The position numbers and the translations under genes were made by a program. The notes beneath the pieces were generated by a model. The model was not told the origin of the DNA. It did not search any database and saw only the letters and a program-made list of their open reading frames with translations. From Clostridiaceae bacterium (GTDB lineage Bacteria > Bacillota > Clostridia > Lachnospirales > Lachnospiraceae), in assembly GCA_910575795.1 (NCBI GenBank), contig CAJTGE010000014.1:92067-156066 (forward strand): a stretch of DNA of 64,000 nucleotides, written 5' to 3'. The first letter of the stretch is position 1, and every line of letters starts with the position of its first letter. Shown piece after piece: positions 25,963 through 34,352 of this stretch.

Positions 25963-27453
25963 CTACCGGCTGGCCGGGGCCGCGGGAGCCATGATGTCAA
26001 AGCACACGGAATCCACGACGGTTTTCGTGACGTGATTGTACACGACCACGTTCAGCCCGCGGCGGTTCCTGGACAGCTCGCTTTCGCCGATGCGGATCGA
26101 GCACGCGCTCTTCTCCCCGGCTCCCGTGCTTTTTATTTCATAGGATACCCGTCCGCCGCATATGCGTCCCTCTGTTGCCAGCTCTCCGCTCCCCGCCGCC
26201 TCGATCGCCGCGCCCCCGGCGGCCACGGCGTAATAGCTGAGCCCGGGCTTTCCTTCCGGGTTTTCCTTAAGCCCCAGGGCGTTCATTCTCTCCCACGCGC
26301 CCTTTGGCAGGACGGCGGGCTCTTCCCCGCGGATGGCCATGAATACGGTATAGCGCGCATCGTCCAGACAGGCCAGATAATCGGAAAGCCCTGTCTGATA
26401 TATAAGCTCACAGTCCTTTTTCACGCCCTCATACCAGGCTTTTGTGTCCTCCCACTGGTGATCCGTCTGTCCGGCGATCCCGTATTCCCCGCTGAGGATC
26501 TTCCCCAGACGGGAAGTGACCTTTTCCGCCCCCCAAATGTTTCCATGGCCGTTGTCGTGGCTGTCCGCAGCCAAATGAAGACCTGTGGATTCGTAGAGCG
26601 GTTTCTCATTGAAATCATAAAACGGAATCCCCTTTTCCTGCGCATACTGCCGGATTGCGCGGCAGCGCGCGGGATTCTCCATAGTTGTGGGCGTTTTGAC
26701 GAGGAGCAGGCGGATCCCGCGTTCCCTGCAAAGGGCCTCGATCCAGTCGAGATACGCTCTCATGAGCTCCACCATCGCTTCCGCATCCTCCCCGGAGTTT
26801 TCCTCAAATGGCTCGAACTCCTCATTCCCGCACATGCCGGGCAGGGCCGTAAAGCCCTTCATCTCATAATGGGCGCTCATTTCCTTGTATGCAAAATCAT
26901 CCTCGTTAAGACTCATCCAGCGCGTGTGATAGCGGATATTGGGGAAATAATAGCTGGCGGCGGACTGTTTTTCGTCCAGGGCGCAGATGTCGTTTACGGC
27001 CGCCCGCTTGACCCCGGACCACTTCATATAGTCGATGGCCTTTCTGGTACAGCTCTCGGACGTGTTGAGCGCCTCATTCCGGTCGTAGGGAAACAGCAAA
27101 TAGCAGTCCAGTACGACGGCCTTCGGCGTCTGGAAGCGCAGGGCCTCCAAAAGCCAGTAATATGACACCAACAGGTTCTGCCCATCAGAGCCCAGATTGT
27201 AACTGCGGATCCCGTACTCGTCGTAAAGCTTCTGCGGAGAAAAATGCGAGACCGCATGGCTGCTGCCGAAAAACAGCACATCCACCGTATTCTCCTCCAT
27301 CTGATAAAATCCGAGATAGGTCGCGGTGGCGGGCCACGTCTGGTTAATGAAAAATTTCGGCGTCAGAATGCGGCCGGCCGACGCAAGGCAGAGCCAGAGC
27401 GCCGCTGTAAAGACCGCAGCCTTTGCCCAATACCGGATATGAAACCGTCCCAT
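25963..27453 (-). CDS. Membrane-anchored SGNH/GDSL-like protein, partner of the MBOAT acyltransferase
   Basis: The 496-residue protein has one N-terminal membrane helix (~8-26) and an SGNH-hydrolase-like domain. DVLFFGSSHAVSHFSPQKLYDEYG (~58) carries the nucleophile-type GSSH, with YNLGSDGQNLLVSYYWLLEAL next and HLAADSHDNGHGN later. The ATG at 27451-27453 begins one base after the MBOAT stop, and its GGAGG lies inside the end of that gene, so the two are coupled. MBOAT plus SGNH pairs O-acylate surface glycans. The C-terminal ~130 residues are a domain that I do not recognise. The function is by analogy to alginate and DltD-type systems. Confidence 0.8.
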   Translation of the reverse strand: MGRFHIRYWAKAAVFTAALWLCLASAGRILTPKFFINQTWPATATYLGFYQMEENTVDVLFFGSSHAVSHFSPQKLYDEYGIRSYNLGSDGQNLLVSYYWLLEALRFQTPKAVVLDCYLLFPYDRNEALNTSESCTRKAIDYMKWSGVKRAAVNDICALDEKQSAASYYFPNIRYHTRWMSLNEDDFAYKEMSAHYEMKGFTALPGMCGNEEFEPFEENSGEDAEAMVELMRAYLDWIEALCRERGIRLLLVKTPTTMENPARCRAIRQYAQEKGIPFYDFNEKPLYESTGLHLAADSHDNGHGNIWGAEKVTSRLGKILSGEYGIAGQTDHQWEDTKAWYEGVKKDCELIYQTGLSDYLACLDDARYTVFMAIRGEEPAVLPKGAWERMNALGLKENPEGKPGLSYYAVAAGGAAIEAAGSGELATEGRICGGRVSYEIKSTGAGEKSACSIRIGESELSRNRRGLNVVVYNHVTKTVVDSVCFDIMAPAAPASR

Positions 27454-27454
27454 C

Positions 27455-28942
27455 TCAAAATCCTCCGTAAATAAACGCCTGGGCGTCGAACCCAAAGCCG
27501 TATGTCCCAAACACAAACACAGCAACCGCCGCGCCCAGATAGCAGAACCACCGAAACAGGATATGCTGCCGCATAAGCCAGTCCCAGAGTTCCAGGCCGC
27601 GCCTTTCTTTGAGCAGGCTTGCCCGCAAAAGAACCCAGGATGAAATGAGAAGAACGGCCCATTCCTTCCATTCGAGCCCCAGACGCAGCAGGGTATCGTC
27701 AAAGAGAATCCACGGATTCCACACCGAAACCATGGAAAAAAGCATGCGCAGCCCCTCCCGCAGGCTGTCCGCCCGGAACACGATCCAGGCCGCCATAACA
27801 GGAAACAGGGTCGCCGCCCGCCGCAGCACAGTCCGCAGAAGGCTGTCCCCGCTGATGCCGAGGAGCCGGCACAGCCTGTCCCGAACCGGCGCGGTTATCT
27901 CCTCCCCAATCTGGTACGCGGCGTGAAAAAGCCCCCAAAACAGGTACTTGTACCCCGCCCCGTGCCAGACGCCGCTGACGGCAAACGTCAGGGCCAGATT
28001 GATATAACGCCTCATCCTCCCCTTGCGGTTTCCGCCCAGCGGGATGTAGATATAGTCCCGCAGCCAGGAGCTTAGGGATATGTGCCACCTCTGCCAAAAT
28101 TCCTTTACGGAAAGCGCGAGGTAGGGATGGTTAAAATTTTCCGCGAGCTGCACGCCGAATAAAGCCGCCGCGCCCCTGGCCATGCTGACGCACGCCATAA
28201 AGTCCGCGTAGAGCTGCAGGCTGTAGAGCGCCCCCGCGGCAAATACCACGAAGCCCGCGTACATAGCAGAGTGATCGAACACCGCATTCACCACAACCGC
28301 CGCTTTATCCGCAATCATCATTTTCAAAAAAAATCCCCAGCCGATCAGGAGCAGCCCCCTTGTAAAGCCGGCCTCGTCAAAGCGGCGGCCGGTGAGAAGC
28401 TGCCGCCCCAGATCGCCAAATCGCGGGATCGGCCCCTGGATCGTCTGCGGGAAAAAGGAGATAAACAGCATATAATGAAGCGGATTCTTCTCCGGCTCTA
28501 TCCTTCCGGTGAAAATATCGGCCAGATAGGCAATCATCTGCAGCGTATAAAAGGACAGGCCCAGGGGGATGATAAAAGAACGCCCCGGCCGGTTAAGAAA
28601 GAACTGCAGGATAAAATTGCCGTTCTTAGTCACGACAAGAGGCGCGGCAACCGCGCAAACCGCCGCCGCAAAGAGAAGCCGCTCCGGCGCGCGCGGGCCC
28701 CCTTCTTCCCGCCTTTTCTCTGCGCGGTTCTTCCTCATATAATATAGAAACAATCCCATCGCATAGCTGAACAGAACCATCGCGAAAAAGAGCTTCCGGC
28801 CGTGCGAAAGCCTGACGTAAAAGGCCATGCTCGCGGCCAGAAGCGCCAGCCAGCGAAACCGCAGGGGAAGCAGATAGTAGACCATGACCGCGGCGGCCAG
28901 AAAGATATAGTATGAAACCGAAAGAAATACCATCTTAAACAC
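27455..28942 (-). CDS. MBOAT-family O-acyltransferase (AlgI/DltB-like)
   Basis: The 495-residue polytopic protein matches the MBOAT family. FRWLALLAASMAFY, LGLSFYTLQMIAYLADIFTGRI and FFPQTIQGPIPRF come first, then MARGAAALFGVQLAENFNHPYLALSVKEFWQRWHISLSSWLRDYIYIPLGGNRKG with the conserved region, and the catalytic histidine in FAVSGVWHGAGYKYLFWG. It moves acyl groups across the membrane to an extracellular acceptor glycan, handing over to the SGNH protein encoded next. The first codon may be GTG at 28942 or the ATG three codons in. AAGGAAGG precedes both. Confidence 0.92.
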   Translation of the reverse strand: MFKMVFLSVSYYIFLAAAVMVYYLLPLRFRWLALLAASMAFYVRLSHGRKLFFAMVLFSYAMGLFLYYMRKNRAEKRREEGGPRAPERLLFAAAVCAVAAPLVVTKNGNFILQFFLNRPGRSFIIPLGLSFYTLQMIAYLADIFTGRIEPEKNPLHYMLFISFFPQTIQGPIPRFGDLGRQLLTGRRFDEAGFTRGLLLIGWGFFLKMMIADKAAVVVNAVFDHSAMYAGFVVFAAGALYSLQLYADFMACVSMARGAAALFGVQLAENFNHPYLALSVKEFWQRWHISLSSWLRDYIYIPLGGNRKGRMRRYINLALTFAVSGVWHGAGYKYLFWGLFHAAYQIGEEITAPVRDRLCRLLGISGDSLLRTVLRRAATLFPVMAAWIVFRADSLREGLRMLFSMVSVWNPWILFDDTLLRLGLEWKEWAVLLISSWVLLRASLLKERRGLELWDWLMRQHILFRWFCYLGAAVAVFVFGTYGFGFDAQAFIYGGF

Positions 28943-28958
28943 TGCCTTCCTTTTCCTG

Positions 28959-29007
28959 TATATGTACTCACAAAATCAGGCGCAGAGAAATTCCGAGAGT
29001 ACATATA
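28959..29007. promoter_or_regulatory. Eleven-base perfect inverted repeat upstream of the MBOAT gene
   Basis: TATATGTACTC (28959-28969) and GAGTACATATA (28997-29007) are perfect arms around a 27-base loop, directly ahead of the MBOAT start. It could be an RNA hairpin or a regulator site. The class is unknown. Confidence 0.5.
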
Positions 29008-29170
29008 AACGTCCCTGCCGCTGCCTTCTGGCGCTTTTGGAGGGCTTCGCGGGCGGCTGCGCCGGCTCCTGCGCAACCTTCATGCTCTTTGCAGCCAGCC
29101 GCCCGATGCCCCTGTTCTTCTCTGACAGCCCGCTGAAGATCGCCCGCATACAGACACTTCTACTTTCCAT
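28976..29170 (-). CDS. Possible small basic protein upstream of the MBOAT gene
   Basis: A 64-codon frame starts with ATG at 29168-29170 behind GAGGGG at eight bases, and shows the GC-rich third positions of its neighbours. The product (MESRSVCMRAIFSG to LYVLSEFLCA) is rich in A, K, R and P, without a family that I know. It ends inside the inverted repeat before the MBOAT gene. It could be a real leader gene or chance. Confidence 0.35.
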   Translation of the reverse strand: MESRSVCMRAIFSGLSEKNRGIGRLAAKSMKVAQEPAQPPAKPSKSARRQRQGRLYVLSEFLCA

Positions 29171-29212
29171 TGATGAATCCCCTCTCATTTTATCTGTAAC
29201 GGATACAGTTCA

Positions 29213-29241
29213 AGCCTACATCAATTGTTGTTTTTTGTCAA
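29213..29241 (-). promoter_or_regulatory. Candidate promoter of the surface O-acylation genes
   Basis: TTGACA (29236-29241) with TAGGCT (29213-29218) after 17 bases on the minus strand. The -35 box is perfect, the -10 box weak. Confidence 0.5.
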
Positions 29242-29379
29242 ACTTTTCCTTGTCTGATCCTTGGCTTTGTCACCATTCACTGATAATTTGAAAACGGGAG
29301 GATACCTGTGGACAGCAATACGGGAAGCGCTGAAATGACACGCAATGTATCAAATATACTATGACGCTATACCAGCTCC

Positions 29380-30381
29380 CTACATGGCCAGCACCGCATT
29401 CCAGATCTCCTCCACCACCGGGATACCCAGCCTGCGGTTTTCCTGAATGCTTTTCAGCGCCCGTTCCCCGGGATAATACACCTGCCCGCCCTCCTGCGCG
29501 GGCACGGAGGTCTTGATATCCGCCACGATTTCGTTTACAACCGAATCGGTCAGCTCCACGGAATTGAATTTCCCGGGAGCAATGGCAATCATGATCTGGG
29601 TCAGGCCCACCTCGTCCCCAAGGGTTCCAATCCGGCTCACCGAATTGCCGCCCGCAAGCACGGTGGCGATCAGGTCCAGGGCAATGGAGATCCCGCTCCC
29701 TTTCCAGTATCCCATGGGCAATACCCGCTGCGTCTTCTCGATCTCCGCCGGATCCGTGCTCAGCCTGCCCTCAGAATCATACCCGCCCGGGACGGAAAGC
29801 TTCTGGCCCTTCAGTCTGCAGTCCTCCATCTTTCCGTAAGAAAACTGGGACATGGCGCAGTCAATGACCACATGATCCCCGCTGCTCCTGGGAATTGCCA
29901 TCACAAAGGGATTGTTTCCAATCTTTTTGTCCTTTCCGCCCCAGGCCGGCATATTGGGACAGGTGTTGGACCAGCAGATGCCGATAAACCCCCGGTCCGC
30001 GGCCTGCCAGCCGTAGCTGCCGCCTCTCATCCAGTGGTTATTGTTGCCCAGGGCCACCACGCCCACGCCGTATTCCTCTGCCAGATCACAGGCCCGGTCC
30101 ATGGCCCTCCTCGCGTTCAGCGGGCCGAATCCCCTGTGCCCGTCCCATCTCTCGATTGCCCCCATGCCCATCTCACAGGTAGGCGCGGCATCTGGGGCGA
30201 TCTCTCCTTTTTCAAGGTAGGATACGACCCTGGGGAAACGGTTTAAACCGTGTGAATATACGCCCGCCATGCTGTTGCCGGCAAAAATGGAGGCCGCGTC
30301 GGCGGCGCTTTCGGGATCGAACCCGTGTTTTGTTAAAATACGTTCAAATTGCTTTACCATATCCTCATACATTACGCGCAT
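29380..30381 (-). CDS. Ldh2/DlgD-family oxidoreductase (malate/L-lactate/diketogulonate type)
   Basis: The 333-residue protein belongs to the type 2 malate/L-lactate dehydrogenase family. Markers are VYSHGLNRFPRVVSYLEKG, GVGVVALGNNNHWMRGGSYGWQAA, GICWSNTCPNMPAWGG and IGNNPFVMAIPRSSGDHVVIDCAMSQFSYGK, and near the end YPGERA. The wording is closest to 2,3-diketo-L-gulonate reductase (DlgD/YiaK), so the substrate is probably a 2-oxo sugar acid with NAD(P)H. The ATG at 30379-30381 has GAGGAGG in front and gives the family length. A consensus promoter and a LacI-type operator stand directly upstream, so the gene is under repression. Confidence 0.88.
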   Translation of the reverse strand: MRVMYEDMVKQFERILTKHGFDPESAADAASIFAGNSMAGVYSHGLNRFPRVVSYLEKGEIAPDAAPTCEMGMGAIERWDGHRGFGPLNARRAMDRACDLAEEYGVGVVALGNNNHWMRGGSYGWQAADRGFIGICWSNTCPNMPAWGGKDKKIGNNPFVMAIPRSSGDHVVIDCAMSQFSYGKMEDCRLKGQKLSVPGGYDSEGRLSTDPAEIEKTQRVLPMGYWKGSGISIALDLIATVLAGGNSVSRIGTLGDEVGLTQIMIAIAPGKFNSVELTDSVVNEIVADIKTSVPAQEGGQVYYPGERALKSIQENRRLGIPVVEEIWNAVLAM

Positions 30382-30403
30382 TTTCTTTTCCTCCTCTTTA
30401 TGG

Positions 30404-30421
30404 ATTGCAATCGATTGCAAT
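30404..30421. promoter_or_regulatory. LacI-type operator O1
   Basis: ATTGCAATCGATTGCAAT is a perfect 18-base palindrome placed between the -10 box at 30434-30439 and the start codon at 30381. Its TCGA centre and form are typical for LacI-family operators. The repressor gene is adjacent at 30764-31825. Confidence 0.85.
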
Positions 30422-30433
30422 TTGTTTGAGTTA

Positions 30434-30462
30434 ATAGTATCACAATTCCTTTCGTATTTCAA
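30434..30462 (-). promoter_or_regulatory. Promoter of the DlgD-like gene
   Basis: TTGAAA (30457-30462), 17 bases, TACTAT (30434-30439) on the minus strand. The operator O1 begins a few bases downstream of the expected start of transcription. Confidence 0.8.
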
Positions 30463-30638
30463 GTCTGTTTTTCCGGTGTTTTGCGATTTTTTTCTATGTG
30501 ACAGAAACCCTTAAGATTCTGCACCGGATGGACATAGAATTCTCCTTATCCGGCGCAGGCGGACAAAAAATACCCCGTCTGAACTGTTATAGCCGATATT
30601 AGGTTATTTCCGATATCTTTTTCTCGAAATGAGCCGTG

Positions 30639-30653
30639 ATTGCAATCGATTGC
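30639..30653. promoter_or_regulatory. LacI-type operator O2
   Basis: The core GCAATCGATTGC (30642-30653) repeats the centre of O1. The centres of O1 and O2 are about 235 bases apart, a distance that allows DNA looping over the promoter. Confidence 0.75.
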
Positions 30654-30763
30654 TTTCCCTGTCAAAATACAGGCAGCCCTGTTCCCGGCTGTCCGGCCGC
30701 ATTCCGGTTCGGCTGCTGCATTGATGTCATTGATGTCATTGATGTATTGCGTGTTCTGATGCA

Positions 30764-31825
30764 TTACGTACTCTCCCGCTCGATGATATCCGTAAACAGC
30801 ATCATCTTCTGCGGATTTTCCTTTCCCTCAAGGGCATCCAGAAGGATTCTTGACGCGGCGGCGCTCACCTGTTCCAGCTTGTTATCCAGCGTGGTGAGCC
30901 TGGGGGAGCACAGTTCCCCGTAAATGGTGTTATCCACGCCCATGACCGCTACCTGACCAGGGACCTTCACGCCTCTTTCCGTCAGTGCCTGGATTCCTCC
31001 TGCCGCCAGAAGATCAATGGAAAAGATCATCCCTTCCACGTCCGGATGATCTTCCAGGATCTTCAGGGCCATATGGTATCCCTCTCTCAGGGACTCTCTT
31101 GTTGTTCTCAATGGTTTAACCGCGCCTTTATCGCCGCATGCCCGGCCGGGCCCATCCGTTTCACGGTAAATCCACAGATCTTCCCGTTTCCGGCCCAGCT
31201 CCAGCATGCCCGCGATAAACCCGTTTTCTTTTTCCAGGTTGGAGGGGGAACATGAATCCCTGATAAAGGCCAGCTTTCTCTTCCCTTTCCCGGCCATCAG
31301 GCGCACCCCGCTGCGGATTCCGCCCGCCTCGTCTGTCAGGACTCCGTATACGTTCGGCAGATCGAGCGCTCCGTTGACAATGGCCACCGGAATTTCCTTC
31401 AAGTGCTTCTCTATGCTCTCTTTCACGGCCTCTGTGGCCAGCATGGAGCCAATCAGGATAGCGCCGTCCACTCTCCGCTGCCCGAGAATGCGGACATATT
31501 CCCTCTTCTTCTGCTCCTCTGGCCCTGTGCTCAGTGTAATGCAGCAATATCCTCTGGCCGTCATCGCCTGCTCGATCACGTAGGCGCTTTCCGTGTGATG
31601 GCTCACCCGGATATCCTCAATCAGGATTCCGATGCTGCGGCTGGACTGGGTTACCAGCCCCCTGGCCGCCTCATTGGGCGTGTAATGGTATTTCTCCAGA
31701 AGATCCCGGACGCGCTTTCGCGTCTCCTCCCTGATTCCCGGTTTGTTGTTGATAACCCTGGAGACGGTGCTGGCCGCCACGCCCGCTTCTTTTGCAATGT
31801 CATAAATGGTCATTTCACGCGCCAT
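30764..31825 (-). CDS. LacI-family repressor
   Basis: The 353-residue protein has the LacI helix-turn-helix at the N-terminus (TIYDIAKEAGVAASTVSRVINNKPGI) and the hinge YHYTPNEAARGL. A periplasmic-binding-protein-like sensor follows: IGILIEDIRVSHHTES, RRVDGAILIG, VAVMGVDNTIYGELCSPRLTTL. It should bind the two GCAATCGATTGC operators downstream and repress the DlgD-like gene, released by a sugar acid or sugar. The start may be this ATG or the one four codons later; the GAGAGG in front fits the later one at least as well. The sensor region around 210-240 is unusually charged. Confidence 0.92.
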   Translation of the reverse strand: MAREMTIYDIAKEAGVAASTVSRVINNKPGIREETRKRVRDLLEKYHYTPNEAARGLVTQSSRSIGILIEDIRVSHHTESAYVIEQAMTARGYCCITLSTGPEEQKKREYVRILGQRRVDGAILIGSMLATEAVKESIEKHLKEIPVAIVNGALDLPNVYGVLTDEAGGIRSGVRLMAGKGKRKLAFIRDSCSPSNLEKENGFIAGMLELGRKREDLWIYRETDGPGRACGDKGAVKPLRTTRESLREGYHMALKILEDHPDVEGMIFSIDLLAAGGIQALTERGVKVPGQVAVMGVDNTIYGELCSPRLTTLDNKLEQVSAAASRILLDALEGKENPQKMMLFTDIIEREST

Positions 31826-31922
31826 CCTCTCTCATTTTAAATCAGTCAGGGGCGTATGCGTCCCCCGTCCGCTGTACAGGAATTCTCCCCTCCTGGCATC
31901 TATTTTCAGCCTGCATATCCGC

Positions 31923-32864
31923 TCAAACCGCATGGATCTGCGTTCCATCCAGCCAGGAATACAGGTTTTCAAATACAATATCCGCCCGCTGCTCCATGGA
32001 CTCCGCGGAGGCGAACCCGATATGGGGCGTGACGATGGTATTCGGGCAATGAAGCAGGGGGTGATCCGCGGGAAGCGGCGGTTCCGTCTCAAACACGTCG
32101 CAGGCCGCCCCGGCAATCCTCCCTTCTGTAAGCGCCCGCGCCAAAGCCGTGCTGTCCACAACGCCGCCTCTGGCCGTATTGATGAGTATGGCGCTCTTTT
32201 TCATCAGCCGCAATTGCGCCTCCCCGATCAGGCCCTTTGTCTCCTCTGTCAGCGGGCAGTGGAGCGATACAATATCCGCCTCCCCAAGCAGCTCTTCCAG
32301 GGATGTCTGCCGGTCAATGGCCGCGTCCCGCACGGCGCTCCTGCTGAATGCCGTCACCGCGCACCCGAATGCCTTACAGAGCGCGGCCGTCTTCCTTCCG
32401 ATCGCCCCCGCGCCTACAATCCCCACCGTTTTCCCGCACAGAAGATTCCCTACCAGTCCATCCTTTGTCCCTCCCTCGCGGCAGCGCGCTTCTGTCTCTG
32501 CCACATTCCGCAGCAACTGGATCATAAAGCTGATGCTCAGCTCCGCCACGGCCTGGGTGGCATAGCCGGAAGCATTACTCACGGCAATGCCCCGCTGCCT
32601 GGCCTGGGCCATAGGGATATGATCCACACCGGTAAAGGCCACGTTGATAAATTTCAGCTCTTTTGCGGCCTCCAGCGCGGACGGGGCCAGGGGCATATTG
32701 GCCAGCATGAGCACATCCGCGTCCCGGCATCGCTCTGCCTGTACCCCGGGATCGGGATCCCTTTCGTAAACCGTAAACATATGGCCCATAGCTTCCAGCC
32801 TGCGGGCGTGTTTTTGAAGCGTCTCCCGGGAAACGCCGAGTCCTTCCAGCAATACGATTTTCAT
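31923..32864 (-). CDS. D-2-hydroxyacid dehydrogenase (NAD-dependent)
   Basis: The 313-residue protein has the D-isomer-specific dehydrogenase pattern. A Rossmann domain carries TVGIVGAGAIGRKTAALCKAFG (~146-167). The catalytic arginine is in NTARGGVVD, the glutamate in FETEPPLP and the histidine in VTPHIGFASAES. It interconverts a 2-oxoacid and a D-2-hydroxyacid. AGGAGG nine bases before the ATG at 32862-32864 decides the start over an ATG three codons earlier. It precedes the LacI gene by about 100 bases, so it probably acts in the same sugar-acid route. It could in principle be the missing 2-hydroxyglutarate dehydrogenase, but its neighbours speak against this. Confidence 0.9.
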   Translation of the reverse strand: MKIVLLEGLGVSRETLQKHARRLEAMGHMFTVYERDPDPGVQAERCRDADVLMLANMPLAPSALEAAKELKFINVAFTGVDHIPMAQARQRGIAVSNASGYATQAVAELSISFMIQLLRNVAETEARCREGGTKDGLVGNLLCGKTVGIVGAGAIGRKTAALCKAFGCAVTAFSRSAVRDAAIDRQTSLEELLGEADIVSLHCPLTEETKGLIGEAQLRLMKKSAILINTARGGVVDSTALARALTEGRIAGAACDVFETEPPLPADHPLLHCPNTIVTPHIGFASAESMEQRADIVFENLYSWLDGTQIHAV

Positions 32865-32885
32865 TTTGTTCATCCTCCTCTGTTC

Positions 32886-33027
32886 TTATTCCCCCAGTCA
32901 ACAACCCCGCTGCAAGCAACGGGGCGTCAAACTTGCACGCTGCAGGGCAGCGGGGTATTTGACCCTCGCGGCAGTCGCCAAATGTGCATGCAAGCATGCC
33001 CACTTGGCTCGTTGCGCGCGGGAATAA
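32886..33027. repeat. Structured intergenic repeat C (142 bp, two hairpins)
   Basis: Outer arms TTATTCCC and GGGAATAA enclose two hairpins. The first is GTCAA-N2-ACCCCGCTGC with GCAGCGGGGT-N2-TTGAC (32897-32963). The second is GCCAA...GCATGC with GCATGC...TTGGC (32977-33008). The layout is a three-way junction. It lies 17 bases from the end of the Rpn gene. It differs in sequence from the A and B families in this window. Confidence 0.7.
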
Positions 33028-33044
33028 AGTCCACGCGGCCTGTC

Positions 33045-34049
33045 TTATTGCCCTTTGCCGGCAGAAAAAAGGCTATAGTAATGCTCGGCCCGCTCCCTTG
33101 TCAGGTCAAAAGAGCGTTCGATTTTGAGTAAAATCCTCTCCTTTGTCAGATTATCCTCTAATCCGTCTAATATAAATGCTTTGATTCCTTGCTCGATTCC
33201 CCGTTCAATTCCCTGCTCAATTCCCTGCTCAATTCCCCGCTCAATTCCCTGTTCGATTCCCTGTTCGATTCCCTGTTCGATTCCCTGCTTAAATCCCTGT
33301 TTGATTCCCTGTTCAAGCCCCTGTTTAAGTCCATCTTTTAAGCCGACTTCCCTGGCCTCCAGCATCATTTGGTTGTAATCAAGAATCGCCTTTTCCCTCG
33401 CTTCATATTCCAGGCGTTTCTCCTGGTCACTGCTGATCACCTGCAGCTTCTCATAAGCCCTTTCGATATAGGGGTTCTTTGCCGCCAGCATGTCAAATTC
33501 CTCCTTTTTCTCTGCGTTTATAAATTTCGCCCACAGCAGGATCTCATCGCTGTCCTCTTTTAACTCCTTTGGAAGCTTTGGCAGCTCCACCACGTGGAAT
33601 TCCAGTTTATCCGTATACAGCGTCCGCCGCGTATCCTCCCGCAGGTGGAAGCATGAGTAGAATTCGCTTTCCCCCTTAAACAGATCAAAATCAAGGATGC
33701 TGATCCCCACGCATTTTTTAAAAACCGTATAATCCTGGCCTGAATGGATCTGTTCCGTATACATTTTTGCCAGATAGAACAGCGAGCGGTCCGCCCACAC
33801 GGAAAGCGCTGAAAGCTGGATCTCGATATCGATCTCCGTATCGTCGTTCAGCAGGATGCGGACGTCCAGGATCCCCTGCTTATCATCCTTATGGAGCTTT
33901 CTCAGGCTTGTATTCAGCACCCGCGCTTCCCGGATATCCCCCGGGTTCAGCCGGAGCATGGCCGACAGAAAGCCGATGCGCGCCTGTTCATCCATCATGA
34001 TCTCCTTAAAGGCAAAATCAATCCTGGGTTTCATCAAAAAATCTGACAT
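33045..34049 (-). CDS. Rpn-family PD-(D/E)XK nuclease/putative transposase with EQGI repeats
   Basis: The 334-residue protein starts MSDFLMKPRIDFAFKEIMMDE and shows the Rpn/PDDEXK-2 catalytic pattern: DVRILLNDDTEIDIEIQL near 70-90 (the D...ExQ site), then RSLFYLAKMYTEQI. Relatives promote recombination by cutting DNA. The segment around 236-290 consists of about twelve four-residue units QGIE/QGIK/RGIE encoded by an imperfect 12-base tandem repeat (33180-33340), which should change length by slippage. No terminal inverted repeats or second gene suggest that it moves by itself. Structured repeat C borders its 3' end. Confidence 0.88.
   Translation of the reverse strand: MSDFLMKPRIDFAFKEIMMDEQARIGFLSAMLRLNPGDIREARVLNTSLRKLHKDDKQGILDVRILLNDDTEIDIEIQLSALSVWADRSLFYLAKMYTEQIHSGQDYTVFKKCVGISILDFDLFKGESEFYSCFHLREDTRRTLYTDKLEFHVVELPKLPKELKEDSDEILLWAKFINAEKKEEFDMLAAKNPYIERAYEKLQVISSDQEKRLEYEAREKAILDYNQMMLEAREVGLKDGLKQGLEQGIKQGFKQGIEQGIEQGIEQGIERGIEQGIEQGIERGIEQGIKAFILDGLEDNLTKERILLKIERSFDLTRERAEHYYSLFSAGKGQ
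33180..33340. repeat. 12-base tandem repeat inside the Rpn gene
   Basis: On the plus strand units of the form GATTCCCTGTTC recur about twelve times with single-base changes, keeping frame and coding QGI(E/K). The number of units is likely to vary between strains. Confidence 0.85.
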
Positions 34050-34206
34050 ATCCGTCTTTATTCCTCCTTGATATATTTTATTGTACCAGATCGGCAGCCA
34101 TGTGACCAGCCTTCAGATGTGTTAATCTGATCAGCTCCGGTACTTTTTATTGTTCTCATCCCTTGCAGGTCTGTGCCCGGTAACGCGCTCTGTGATGCAT
34201 ATAAAA

Positions 34207-34312
34207 TGCAAAAAACGCAGTTTGGCCCCGCTATCCCCCGGGTTTGGCCCAAGAGGGCCCGCTGTCTGTGATTTCTGCTGCGCTGCACTCACAAAAAACA
34301 GCTCGTGTTGGC
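34207..34312. repeat. Repeat element B1
   Basis: It contains GCAAAAAACGCAGTTTGGC, then CCCCCGGGTTT, CTGTGATTTCTGCTGCGCTG and CACTCACAAAAAACA. Most of this is shared, with scattered changes, with element B3 at 57828-57959; the CTGTGA...TCACAAAAAACA core is also in B2 at 54 kb. It lies downstream of a MATE gene, as B3 does. Confidence 0.75.
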
Positions 34313-34352
34313 TGACGTGTGAACAGCAGCCGAGTGACCGCTGTCCCCCCGT

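Noticed and set aside
30722..30748. ATTGATGTC triplicate as a regulatory repeat
   Set aside because: Three short units directly behind the LacI stop, without symmetry or promoter context; probably chance slippage.
31923..32864. (R)-2-hydroxyglutarate dehydrogenase for the hgd pathway
   Set aside because: The family fits, but the gene is 9 kb from the gcd block and sits with a LacI gene and a DlgD-like gene, which points to sugar acids.
31806..33131. A 441-codon plus-strand frame opposite the LacI and D-2-hydroxyacid dehydrogenase genes
   Set aside because: It is antisense to two clear family proteins, has no ribosome site, and its composition is the mirror of theirs.
33180..33340. CRISPR-like periodic array
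   Set aside because: Period is 12 bases, without spacers, and it lies in frame inside the Rpn gene.
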